Assembly: GCA_035380245.1 (NCBI GenBank)
Contig: DAOSXA010000006.1
Coordinates: 1 to 21,023 of the forward strand
Direction: 5' to 3'
From: Candidatus Zixiibacteriota bacterium
GTDB lineage: Bacteria > Zixibacteria > MSB-5A5 > GN15 > FEB-12
DNA: 21,023 nt
Positions 1 through 6,205 of the stretch are shown here, piece after piece (positions within the stretch are counted from its first letter, which is position 1; each line of letters starts with the position of its first letter). Position numbers and translations under genes: made by a program. The notes under the pieces were generated by a model that had not been told where the DNA came from, searched no databases, and saw only the letters and a list, made by a program, of their open reading frames with translations.

Positions 1-90
1 ACCGGCATAGCCGGCGATCAACTTCGCGCACTCACCCGCGGTGCCGGGGTAGAACTGGCCCATAACAACATTTTCACGTCTCGCGCCCAT
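1..90 (-). CDS. MEMO1-family protein (AmmeMemoRadiSam system protein B-like), N-terminal fragment
   Basis: Only the first 30 codons are inside the window and the gene runs off the left edge. The start is an ATG preceded by a GGGGTG Shine-Dalgarno-like stretch. The peptide begins MGARRENVVMGQFYPG and continues through GECAKLI, which resembles the conserved MEMO-family opening (R-x-x-x-V-x-G-x-F-Y-P, then a helix starting with a short L/C-K-x-L pattern). MEMO proteins are dioxygenase-fold proteins, often encoded with AMMECR1 and a radical SAM gene. The assignment rests on a short motif only, so another family is possible. It is oriented away from the tRNA and is probably chromosomal backbone outside the island. 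Confidence 0.5.
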   Translation of the reverse strand, partial: MGARRENVVMGQFYPGTAGECAKLIAGYAG

Positions 91-128
91 AGCGCACCCC
101 CGATTGCAATCGAAAGGATTGTCTATTA

Positions 129-156
129 ATTATAGCAATCACGCCACCGCATGTAA
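129..156 (-). promoter_or_regulatory. candidate sigma-70 promoter for the MEMO-like gene
   Basis: Read on the minus strand there is a TTACAT -35-like box, a 16-bp spacer and a perfect TATAAT -10 box. It ends about 40 bp before the ATG of the left-edge gene. Called by eye. Confidence 0.4.
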
Positions 157-387
157 GCCGCTGAGAAAATAACACTGAAAGCGCAGAAATGAGTTCCCCG
201 GGAAAAGAATAATAACAACTGTATTCAGTGACTACCGCAAAGCCGGCGCCGAACCATTATGCTGCTCTGATCATATCAGATGTTTATTCATCATCACCTG
301 ATAACGATCCCGGGACAAATCCCGGCAATCTCGACTTTTACAGGTGATCTACATGGAATGTTGCCCGCTGAAGTGGAAAAGTCTTAT

Positions 388-419
388 CTGGATTCCGGCT
401 GACAGCATGCCGGAATGAC
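388..419 (-). repeat. GTCATTCC...GGAATCCAG dispersed repeat, copy 1
   Basis: On the minus strand it starts GTCATTCCGGC and ends GCCGGAATCCAG, with imperfectly self-complementary ends. This is the widespread short palindromic element type found in many Gram-negative intergenic regions. Copy 2 lies in the opposite orientation about 390 bp away. Confidence 0.65.
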
Positions 420-450
420 GAACGCAGGACACAGAAATACAGGCGACAGT

Positions 451-478
451 CGGCAGGCCGGCCTGCTTTTTGTCCTTT
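451..478 (+). repeat. GCAGGCC-palindrome direct repeat, copy 1
   Basis: Contains the perfect 14-nt palindrome GCAGGCCGGCCTGC followed by TTTTTGTCCTTT. A near-identical 28-bp copy (one base changed) starts 96 bp downstream. The palindrome plus T-run has a terminator-like look, but no gene ends into it, so I treat it as a repeat. Confidence 0.6.
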
Positions 479-546
479 CACGTGTTTTCTTCGTGAATGG
501 TTTGTATTTGTGAACATACCTTAGTGTTTCTTTTTCTGTTATTGCT

Positions 547-574
547 CGGCAGGCCGGTCTGCTTTTTGTCCTTT
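547..574 (+). repeat. GCAGGCC-palindrome direct repeat, copy 2
   Basis: Same 28-bp unit as copy 1 with one substitution (GGTCTGC for GGCCTGC), which breaks the perfect palindrome. It is followed by the same T-rich tail. Confidence 0.6.
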
Positions 575-805
575 TATAGTGATTCTCAAAAATAAACTTG
601 AATACATGCACAAAGGAAATAGCTTTGTGCATGGCACACTATCTTTGTATTTGTGATTTCTGATCGAGTTGTGAATCTGTTTTTTTTATGAGAATTACTC
701 TATGTATTCGCTTCGTGTTTATGTAGCTGTTTGTAAATATACCTTAATGCTTGTTCTTCAGTTATTACTGCCAATGTCGCATCGCTGTCATCACTAAATA
801 TTATC

Positions 806-834
806 GTCATTCCCGACGGAGATCGGGAATCCAG
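806..834 (+). repeat. GTCATTCC...GGAATCCAG dispersed repeat, copy 2
   Basis: Reads GTCATTCCCGA, a short centre, then TCGGGAATCCAG, forming a hairpin with a near-perfect stem. It is inverted relative to the copy at 388-419, so the two bracket about 390 bp. Confidence 0.7.
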
Positions 835-951
835 GGGGGCCAGGACGGTCAGGGGAGTATTTCGGGGTTGGGCAGGTATTTAATTTGGAGTGCGAAAATT
901 CATTTTCGCTTTCATAGCCGGGAATTTATTACCGGCGCATAATAAATCCAG

Positions 952-969
952 GCGGCGATGAATCGCCGC
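952..969. repeat. short hairpin GCGGCGAT/ATCGCCGC
   Basis: Eight-base perfect arms around a 2-nt centre. Just upstream GGAATTTATT and AATAAATCC form a second imperfect stem, so the pair may be one compound palindromic element. No gene ends here. Confidence 0.4.
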
Positions 970-1127
970 AATCCACGCTCCCACCGGGTTCCATTTTATT
1001 TATGACAAGCAGCATAACAATGCCGGATTGCTTCGTGTACGGATGTTGCATTTCCGGAAAGAACAAAAGGAAAAACCGCACCGGCGCCGCGCGGCACACG
1101 CGAAAAGACTCTGATTTAATCAATCTC

Positions 1128-1156
1128 TTTACTTCACATAAGAGAATCGCTATACT
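1128..1156 (+). promoter_or_regulatory. tRNA promoter
   Basis: TTTACT -35, 17-bp spacer and TATACT -10, with the mature tRNA 5' end only 6 nt after the -10 box. This is consistent with a short-leader tRNA transcript. Confidence 0.55.
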
Positions 1157-1161
1157 TATCC

Positions 1162-1237
<76 letters not shown>

Positions 1238-1240
<3 letters not shown>

Positions 1241-2386
1241 AGAAAGCTCGCTACGGCGGGCTTTTTTGTTGTCTGGGAATGTTTCGGGTTTCTGAAACGG
1301 TAGACTTTTGGTAGACCAGGGGACTACTTTGCGGTTAGTTGAAGACAGGCCGCGGATGGCTTCCTTGACCTGGTTCTTCGAGGGGTTTACGTATATCTCC
1401 GTGGTGGAGATGCTCTTGTGGTGGGCGACTTCCTTGGCGATGTGGATGCCGTGGGAGTTCGCTACTTCTGTAACAACGTGGTGGCGGATGTCGTGAAACC
1501 AACAGTCCTTGACTCCTGCTTTCTCCAATGTCCGCGTCCAGTACTTCCTGGGGAATTCTTTCCAGCGCCATACTTTCTCTCTGTCTGGATACAAAACCTT
1601 CTGCTCCAGTAGTACGCGCTTACTCTCCTCGTTGAGATAGCTCGTGAGTGGTTCGCCGGATTTCGAGTCAGGATGATAGACCTCACCGATATCGAGATTT
1701 ATGATATCCCATCGGAGGGCCATGATGTTTCCCTGTCTCAGGCCTGAGTTGAAAGCGAAGATCACAAGGCGGCGGAACTCTTCGTCCACTTCCTTTGCGG
1801 AACTGAGTATTGCGTCTATCTCCCATAACTCATACGTGCGGGAGCGCCGCTTACCTGGCAGTTTCTTCACGCGGGGTGGTCTCAGCTCGGCGTAAGTGAA
1901 GATACTGGATATATGCTCCATGTACCGGTTCACTGTCGTGTTCGCCCGCTTTTCTTTGCTGCCGTTGTTGAACTTCATCCCGGCATCTGAAGGTAGCGCT
2001 CGCTCTTGAAGAAGTTTCCTGAACCGAAGCAGATCGAACTCCGAGATGCTTTTCAGGGAGTAGTCGCCGAAGTACTCATTGATTACCCTGAAACGGCTCA
2101 CATCGTCCTTGTGCGACTTCTTCAGAGGACTGACAGTTTCCAGATATTCCTCGCTCCATTCACGGAAAGTCAGGTGTTGACCAGTCCTTGGAAAGGTCAG
2201 GCCCTCTTCTTTCACGCGATGCATCACTACCCTGTAAGCTTCTTCCCGGATATCCTTCTTCTCGTACCGCCATTTAACCTTGGGGGCAGAGGCCATGATG
2301 CCGCTTGCAAAAGACTTGGGCGTGTCTCCAGGCACCGGGACTTTGCAGTTCCACCTACCATGTGACTTGTACCATTTTAGGTTCAT
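1238..2386 (-). CDS. int: tyrosine-type site-specific integrase
   Basis: A 382-aa phage/island integrase that would recombine the element with the tRNA attachment site. The ATG is preceded by a very strong GGGAGGTGA ribosome site. Residues about 70-170 look like the SAM-like core-binding domain and about 185-340 the catalytic domain. The expected catalytic set is visible: Arg217 in SGLRQGN, candidate Lys242 in the beta-hairpin, H298-x-x-R301 in FHDIRHH, His323 in AHHKSIS, and nucleophile Tyr332 in TEIYVN. About 50 residues follow the Tyr, longer than usual, and the last few are encoded by the tRNA terminator. The stop lies 2 nt beyond the tRNA 3' base. All active-site residues are present, so the protein is probably functional. 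Confidence 0.95.
1243..1267 (+). terminator. tRNA-fMet terminator
   Basis: Nine-bp stem AAAGCTCGC/GCGGGCTTT (one G-T wobble), 4-nt loop TACG, then a T-run. It lies inside the last codons of the minus-strand integrase gene, so the same DNA both terminates the tRNA and encodes the integrase C-terminus. Confidence 0.75.
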
Positions 2387-2453
2387 TCAGTTTCACCTCC
2401 CTTCATGTGGATTTTTGGTACCCACATGATAGCACAGACCTGAGACATGTTCA

Positions 2454-2831
2454 TCATCTTTCCAGCCTCCTTTTCAGGCGGCTGATGAGTGCGCGGATAT
2501 CATTCACGTCATAGCGCGTGGACATGCCGGGGATGACAACCTTGGGAACATTGTATTCATTGAGCAACTTTTTCACTCGGTGAACGTTGCCGTTATTCAC
2601 ATTAAGGCCAAGCATTTCCGTCACCATCTTTGCGGACACTGCAAGGGCCGGCGGTGTTTCCCGTAATGCTCGGACCTCAGCCAATGTGGCCGCCAACGCT
2701 CGTTCAATGCCGTCGATTTTCTCTACGATATTCTGTGCACTATTCTGCTCGGATGAAGCGGGGCTGTGGGGACTACAGTTTGTTGGTTTACAATTCTGCA
2801 CGGGACGGACGCTCCTCTTGCTTGGCGTCAC
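2454..2831 (-). CDS. small winged-helix-like protein, candidate recombination directionality factor
   Basis: 125 aa from a GTG start; the ribosome site is weak, so the start is uncertain. Residues 1-60 are low in structure and include a predicted helix (IDGIERALAATLAEV). Residues about 64-95 (AVSAKMVTEMLGLN...VKKLLNEY) look like a helix-turn-helix. The segment VVIPGMSTRYDVNDIRAL at 98-115 resembles the wing and final helix of excisionase/AlpA-type proteins. It lies 67 bp upstream of the integrase on the same strand, a common position for a directionality factor. The family was not recognised firmly; a general DNA-binding protein is the alternative. Confidence 0.65.
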   Translation of the reverse strand: MTPSKRSVRPVQNCKPTNCSPHSPASSEQNSAQNIVEKIDGIERALAATLAEVRALRETPPALAVSAKMVTEMLGLNVNNGNVHRVKKLLNEYNVPKVVIPGMSTRYDVNDIRALISRLKRRLER

Positions 2832-2949
2832 GTCCCAGGAGCGCCGGTCGTTGGCGCGGTGGACGTCTTACCGGGTTTCTCGGCTCTGCGGGTTCAGGAG
2901 TTGCGGAGCCGGTTTGTATCGGGTCCGGCGTTGTGCCGGATATGTCAGT

Positions 2950-2968
2950 GCCTCCCACGTGGGGAGGC
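2950..2968. repeat. hairpin just after the XRE gene
   Basis: GCCTCCC and GGGAGGC form a perfect 7-bp stem around ACGTG, 2 bp beyond the XRE stop codon. There is no T-run on either strand, so it may be an mRNA-end or attenuating structure rather than a classical terminator. Confidence 0.4.
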
Positions 2969-2970
2969 GT

Positions 2971-3348
2971 TCAGCACGTCGCCTTACACGTTACACAGCG
3001 GTGCGGATGCGATGCCAGCATGGCCAGGCTGTTCTCCGACATCCGCTCGGTCTTGCGGATCAGTTCTCCGAGAATTATGGGCCGTGCTCGGATGATCTGT
3101 TGAAGGTCGCTTGCCACGCGACCCGCGCGGGCAAGAGTTTCGTCCCTGTCGAGTCCCAGGGCATCCGCGAGCGCTACAATCTTTTCCTCGGAGGGCGGTG
3201 CTGTTTTCTCCCGCTCGATGAGAGACAGGTAGCCGGATGGCAGTCCCGCTTTCTCCGCCAATGCACGAAGGGACATGTGCTTCTCGTTTCGTTTCTCCCG
3301 GATGCAATTCCCGAATGTCTCCGGTTGTTCACTTCTGTCATTGGCCAT
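2971..3348 (-). CDS. XRE-family transcriptional repressor
   Basis: 125 aa from the ATG preceded by GAGGTGA; an upstream in-frame extension runs into the promoter and is rejected. Residues about 13-68 form a cro/C1-type HTH: FGNCIREKRNEKHMSLRALA, then KAGLPSGYLSLIEREK, then PPSEEKIVALADALGLD. The C-terminal half is helical without a recognisable peptidase or metal site; the end is Cys/His-containing (HPHRCVTCKATC). It is the first gene of the cluster leading to the integrase, and its own promoter carries a palindrome over the -10 box, so autorepression is likely. It probably keeps the element quiescent. Confidence 0.88.
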   Translation of the reverse strand: MANDRSEQPETFGNCIREKRNEKHMSLRALAEKAGLPSGYLSLIEREKTAPPSEEKIVALADALGLDRDETLARAGRVASDLQQIIRARPIILGELIRKTERMSENSLAMLASHPHRCVTCKATC

Positions 3349-3375
3349 CGCTCTCACCTCAGTGTTGATGCTAAG

Positions 3376-3395
3376 TGCTATGTTAGCGCATAGCA
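3376..3395. promoter_or_regulatory. operator palindrome of the XRE repressor
   Basis: TGCTATG and CATAGCA form perfect 7-bp arms around TTAGCG. The site covers the -10 box of the XRE promoter. Flanking CTAA and TTAGCGC give a second, overlapping imperfect dyad. Binding by the XRE protein is inferred. Confidence 0.6.
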
Positions 3396-3408
3396 TAGCC
3401 GATGTCAA
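3380..3408 (-). promoter_or_regulatory. promoter of the XRE (and probably int) cluster
   Basis: A perfect TTGACA -35, exactly 17 bp, and TAACAT -10, about 30 bp upstream of the XRE start codon on the minus strand. It is one of the best sigma-70-like matches in the window. Confidence 0.75.
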
Positions 3409-3545
3409 CTGTGGGGCGAAAAAACTTCCACTTGTCACGAAACATCAGGCCCGCGCGCGCGGAGGCGCGTACATTATATATCGCGTGCGCACGCATGCAC
3501 GCGTTTGAGTACAGTCCTTTATGCCTTAATAATACTTAATAGCCA

Positions 3546-3566
3546 TTAGCGTCCGCAGGACGCTAA
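3546..3566. repeat. perfect palindrome TTAGCGTCC/GGACGCTAA
   Basis: Nine-bp perfect arms around GCA. There is no T-run, so it is probably not a terminator. It could be a protein-binding site or a dispersed short palindrome. Confidence 0.5.
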
Positions 3567-4213
3567 AGATGGGGTTGAGAGTGTGAGAGAAGGGGAAGAT
3601 ACCACATCCGGATCGCGTCCGCTGGACTTTGCAGAGGATGAGGGGGTGGATGGGGTGGGCGGGAGTCATGGCCGTGGTTCGATCCTCTGCCGAGCGCCGG
3701 TACATGCTTCCCTTCGTGAAGTCCAGAGGTTTCTTTAGCAGTCATGAAAGCAATCACACCCAGTCCCGGTGCATTTCGTGCTGCAGAAAGCCTCCTGGTG
3801 GCTTCTGATGGGCGCTGAGATATGAACATGCCCGTTGTTTCTGAATGTGGCGTGTCCACAGGCTTGCACCCCATCCGTGGCCGATTTCCACATGGGGGCT
3901 CTGGACCTGTCGGTAACAATGGGATGTCGCCAGTTCACCAGTCACTGTACAGGTAAGCCGTCCTCGCGTCATGTCAGGGGCTCATCGCCATCTCCCCCCC
4001 CAGGCACGTCTGACGTTTTGCACCACCGTCAACTTCTTCCTGCGCAACGTCCATGCTGTTGCTGCCCCCTGATGCCCATGATTACGGCAGGATGGGTATG
4101 CGTAGCAGAATCGGACCGAGCGGTCTGAACTCCAGCCCCATCGCCAGCGTGTACAACGCTGCTACGTTGTCGTCTGTGCCGGTTTTCTTCTGTCCCTGTT
4201 CCACTGGTATCAC

Positions 4214-4261
4214 GCCCCTTTCTGCTTGTGTTTGCACAAGCCCATAAAGGCAGAAAGGGGC
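4214..4261. repeat. nested inverted repeat
   Basis: An outer stem GCCCCTTTCTGC/GCAGAAAGGGGC has 12 perfect bp. The enclosed 24 nt contain an inner stem GCTTGTG/CACAAGC (4224-4241) that shares two bases with the left outer arm, so the two hairpins partly compete. No T-run follows. It lies about 140 bp beyond the stop of the 4401-4724 gene and might serve as a strong mRNA-end structure or a replication/transfer element. Confidence 0.6.
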
Positions 4262-4400
4262 CGGACGGAAGAATCCGCCCAGCCCCTACCGGAACGGCAC
4301 GCATTCAAACACGCGCTATCATTCCGTGGTCCCCTGAACTACACGGGACTGGCTTCTGTTCGTTTCAGTTCTATGGCAGTTTTCAGATTCGTGGAGACTC

Positions 4401-4724
4401 TTATGCAGAAAGCAACTCCTCGATCATATCCAGCAGTTCTTGCTTTCTTTCTTCAATACGAGCATTGAAACCCTGCATGAAAAGTTCATAGTCAGGGACT
4501 CCACCGAACTCCTCAATGAAAGCTTCAGTCTGACATTCGTTCCACACTTCATCAAAGTAGTCCGATGATACATCGTACCCGTGAGCGATCTTGGTGAGCT
4601 CTCCAAAGTCTCCACAGTTCTTGCACAGATCGATAATTCGATCAATGGAATCTGCGCCAAGCTTCCTGATGCGCTCTCTGAAAGTCATGGCTGATTGTTG
4701 CAGTCTGGTCTTGTTATTACTCAT
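4401..4724 (-). CDS. small acidic protein, paralogue A of a tandem pair
   Basis: 107 aa, function not recognised. The start is the ATG following AAGGAAG; a 22-codon upstream extension lacks a ribosome site. It is clearly homologous to the gene immediately upstream: both carry F-x-E-R-x-R-x-LGA, then C-x-x-x-G(D)-LTK-(I/V)-A-x-G, then F-(I/V)-E-(E/D)-FGGVPD, then F-x-x-x-FN and a Glu-rich C-terminal helix. It is all-alpha by appearance, acidic, and has no membrane segment. With paralogue B 43 bp upstream on the same strand it forms an operon-like pair. Both upstream regions share GTGCACATG. Confidence 0.8.
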   Translation of the reverse strand: MSNNKTRLQQSAMTFRERIRKLGADSIDRIIDLCKNCGDFGELTKIAHGYDVSSDYFDEVWNECQTEAFIEEFGGVPDYELFMQGFNARIEERKQELLDMIEELLSA

Positions 4725-4767
4725 TCTTGTTACTTCCTTTCTGTGCACTCCATGTGCACTGTTGATG

Positions 4768-5079
4768 TTATGGTTGCTGCAGGTCAGCAATAATGCTGTT
4801 TGCCCGCTCTCGCAGATTGTTCAACTCCTGGTTGAACTCTTCGAGGAACGCTCCCTGATCTGGGACGCCGCCGAAGTCCTCCACGAACTCTTTCCGCGTC
4901 ACTTCATCCCAGATGTACTCCGGAATCTCCGTTATCGGATGTCCGCTGGCGACTTTGGTAAGGTCCCCGTAGTCTTCACAGTCCTCAAGCCAGGGGCCAG
5001 CGTGCTCTGCTCCGAGTTCACGACAGCGTTCCAGGAACTCCTCTCTGGACTGTTCCAGTGCGACCATTCGGTCCGTCAT
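4768..5079 (-). CDS. small acidic protein, paralogue B of a tandem pair
   Basis: 103 aa, function not recognised. The chosen ATG follows GGAAGGAGGT with a 7-nt spacer, a very strong site; a GTG nine bases upstream overlaps that site and is rejected. It shares the FGGVPD core and the LGA / YGDLTKVASG segments with paralogue A. It is rich in Asp/Glu, with predicted helices throughout and a C-terminal helix (LNNLRERANSIIADL). It is preceded, about 70 bp away, by the 192-aa gene on the same strand, so all three may be co-transcribed. Confidence 0.82.
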   Translation of the reverse strand: MTDRMVALEQSREEFLERCRELGAEHAGPWLEDCEDYGDLTKVASGHPITEIPEYIWDEVTRKEFVEDFGGVPDQGAFLEEFNQELNNLRERANSIIADLQQP

Positions 5080-5148
5080 CTTGTCCACCTCCTTCCGTTA
5101 AGTTCATGTGCACAACAATTGTATCCATGATTGCGATATGGCTGGTTT

Positions 5149-5727
5149 CTATAACCACCTCATGTTGAACATAAAGTCCATAACTTCAACCTGATCCGTC
5201 GATCTTTCATTGCTATTGGAAACGATCAGTTTCACGGCTTGTTCCTGCGGAATATGCCCTAGCATCGAAGCGATGAACATACCGGCATCGAAAGTGCTCT
5301 CTGTCTCAACAGGCACAAGTGGCGACATGGAGATTACTGCATTCAGTTCGTATGATTCCTTGCCGGGATTAGCTTTCTTGATTTTCTTAAGTGCCATCTT
5401 AAGAGTTGGTTCCTGGTTGTTCAGATGCTGAAGAAACAGCGACTGCACATGAGAGGCTACTATCTCCCAACTGTTCACGTTTCCACCTGTTGCCTCAGCC
5501 AACTCACGTGATCTCATTCTCCACTTGTACAGTAGCTCCGCCGGAAACAGAACCCTGTAAAGAGCATATGCTCTGAGGTCATCAGGATGGGACGAATCCA
5601 CATGCCACAGTCGTGCAAGCAGCTTCGGTCCATAGAAAGAATCGTCCTTGGAGACGTCGTAGTGACCATCTGTAATCTGAATTGCAATCTCAATAACATT
5701 GAACTCCGGTTTCGTTTTATGCTTCAT
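5149..5727 (-). CDS. unrecognised 192-aa protein
   Basis: The start is the ATG after AAGGAG with an 8-nt spacer; an in-frame ATG 18 codons upstream has no ribosome site. No family was recognised. Features visible are a mixed N-terminus (FNVIEIAIQITDGHYDVSKDD), a central helical part (LLYKWRMRSRELAEATGG, then EIVASHVQSLFLQHL), a basic stretch KMALKKIKKANPGK at about 128-142, then SPLVPVETESTFDAGMFI and a C-terminal EVMDFMFNMRWL. There is no signal peptide or membrane helix. It heads the minus-strand group with the two paralogues and is divergent from the replication-protein gene. Codon use looks normal, so it is likely a real cytoplasmic protein of the mobile element. Confidence 0.75.
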   Translation of the reverse strand: MKHKTKPEFNVIEIAIQITDGHYDVSKDDSFYGPKLLARLWHVDSSHPDDLRAYALYRVLFPAELLYKWRMRSRELAEATGGNVNSWEIVASHVQSLFLQHLNNQEPTLKMALKKIKKANPGKESYELNAVISMSPLVPVETESTFDAGMFIASMLGHIPQEQAVKLIVSNSNERSTDQVEVMDFMFNMRWL

Positions 5728-5745
5728 CTGTGCTTCTCCTTTTCT

Positions 5746-5760
5746 AAGTTTGTGAACTTC
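5746..5760. promoter_or_regulatory. candidate operator, site 1
   Basis: On the minus strand it reads GAAGTTCACAAACTT, with AAGTT/AACTT arms around a 4-nt centre. It sits just upstream of the ribosome site of the 192-aa gene. It matches the dyad at 5980-5999 apart from a 2-nt difference in the centre. Confidence 0.4.
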
Positions 5761-5979
5761 TATCACCTCATCACCATTCACCGGGCGGAAAGCCCTGATG
5801 CCGATTGACCGCCAACCGCGTGCTGCTGCACTGTATCTCGTCTTTTCCTCCTTTCTTCACAACGATCTTTATCCTCCTCTCCAATCTGGCTGCTATCATC
5901 TGTCATGCTGCCAGCAGCCCGGCTGCGTGGCATTCATGCCTGGCTCTCCTGCCCAACTGTTATGCTGTGATGGGTGATG

Positions 5980-5999
5980 TGAAGTTTTCACAAACTTCA
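5980..5999. promoter_or_regulatory. candidate operator, site 2
   Basis: TGAAGTTT and AAACTTCA form perfect 8-bp arms around TCAC. It shares the GAAGTT...CACAAACTT motif with site 1. Both lie in the divergent region, so one regulator, possibly the neighbouring winged-helix replication protein, could bind both. Confidence 0.45.
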
Positions 6000-6205
6000 A
6001 AGAGACATCAGCCATCCTCGCGCCTGGTACGATGGCCTATCGGATTGGATATCGTTTGCTCTGTTTTATGTATTCTCTATATCAATTAGTACTATATCCT
6101 CTTCTACATGCCAGACTGTTCTACTGACTATAGACTGCTGTGCTGCTCTATGATACTGTAATCAGATAGGTTGTCCAAAAACGTTGAGTAACTTTGGGAG
6201 TGAGC

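Larger units (their letters stand above)
157..1127. other. gene-free stretch with dispersed repeats
   Basis: No reading frame here has a credible start, codon use or recognisable protein; the short frames of 60-90 codons look spurious. The stretch holds an inverted pair of GTCATTCC-type elements, a pair of GCAGGCC palindromic direct repeats, a degenerate copy of the sequence between them (about 501-547 versus 726-770), and a small hairpin at 952-969. It separates the MEMO-like gene from the tRNA and looks like chromosomal intergenic DNA colonised by short repeats. Confidence 0.6.
3439..4400. other. ~960-bp gene-free stretch within the element
   Basis: Frames of 60-120 codons overlap on all strands here without ribosome sites or recognisable proteins, so I call none. 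Visible contents are an alternating GC/purine-pyrimidine tract around 3450-3505, a short AT-rich patch at about 3518-3545, a 9-bp-arm palindrome at 3546-3566, a C-run near 3995, and the nested inverted repeat at 4214-4261. It lies between the XRE promoter, which points left, and the two small minus-strand genes that end into it. An origin, transfer site, untranslated RNA or decayed gene are all possible. Confidence 0.5.
5728..6205. other. divergent intergenic region
   Basis: No gene is seen. It separates the minus-strand 192-aa gene from the plus-strand replication-protein gene and so must hold both promoters. It contains two related dyads (5746-5760 and 5980-5999), a loose GGCTGCT/AGCAGCC inverted repeat (5888-5919) and an AT-rich patch around 6060-6110. 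No box pair was convincing enough to call a promoter. Confidence 0.5.

Noticed and set aside
384..632. 82-codon minus-strand frame with two TKSRPACR repeats.
   Set aside because: The peptide repeat simply translates the GCAGGCC DNA repeat; there is no ribosome site and no protein-like composition.
2950..2968. Rho-independent terminator after the XRE gene.
   Set aside because: The hairpin is perfect but lacks any T-run, so it is listed only as a hairpin.
2587..3393. Long plus-strand frames opposite the XRE and winged-helix genes.
   Set aside because: They are antisense to two well-supported genes with good ribosome sites and domains; composition is Arg/Cys/Ser-rich as expected for a shadow frame.
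3563..4304. Several 60-120 codon frames on both strands.
   Set aside because: They overlap each other, are rich in His/Pro/Ser/Cys, and have no ribosome sites or recognisable motifs.
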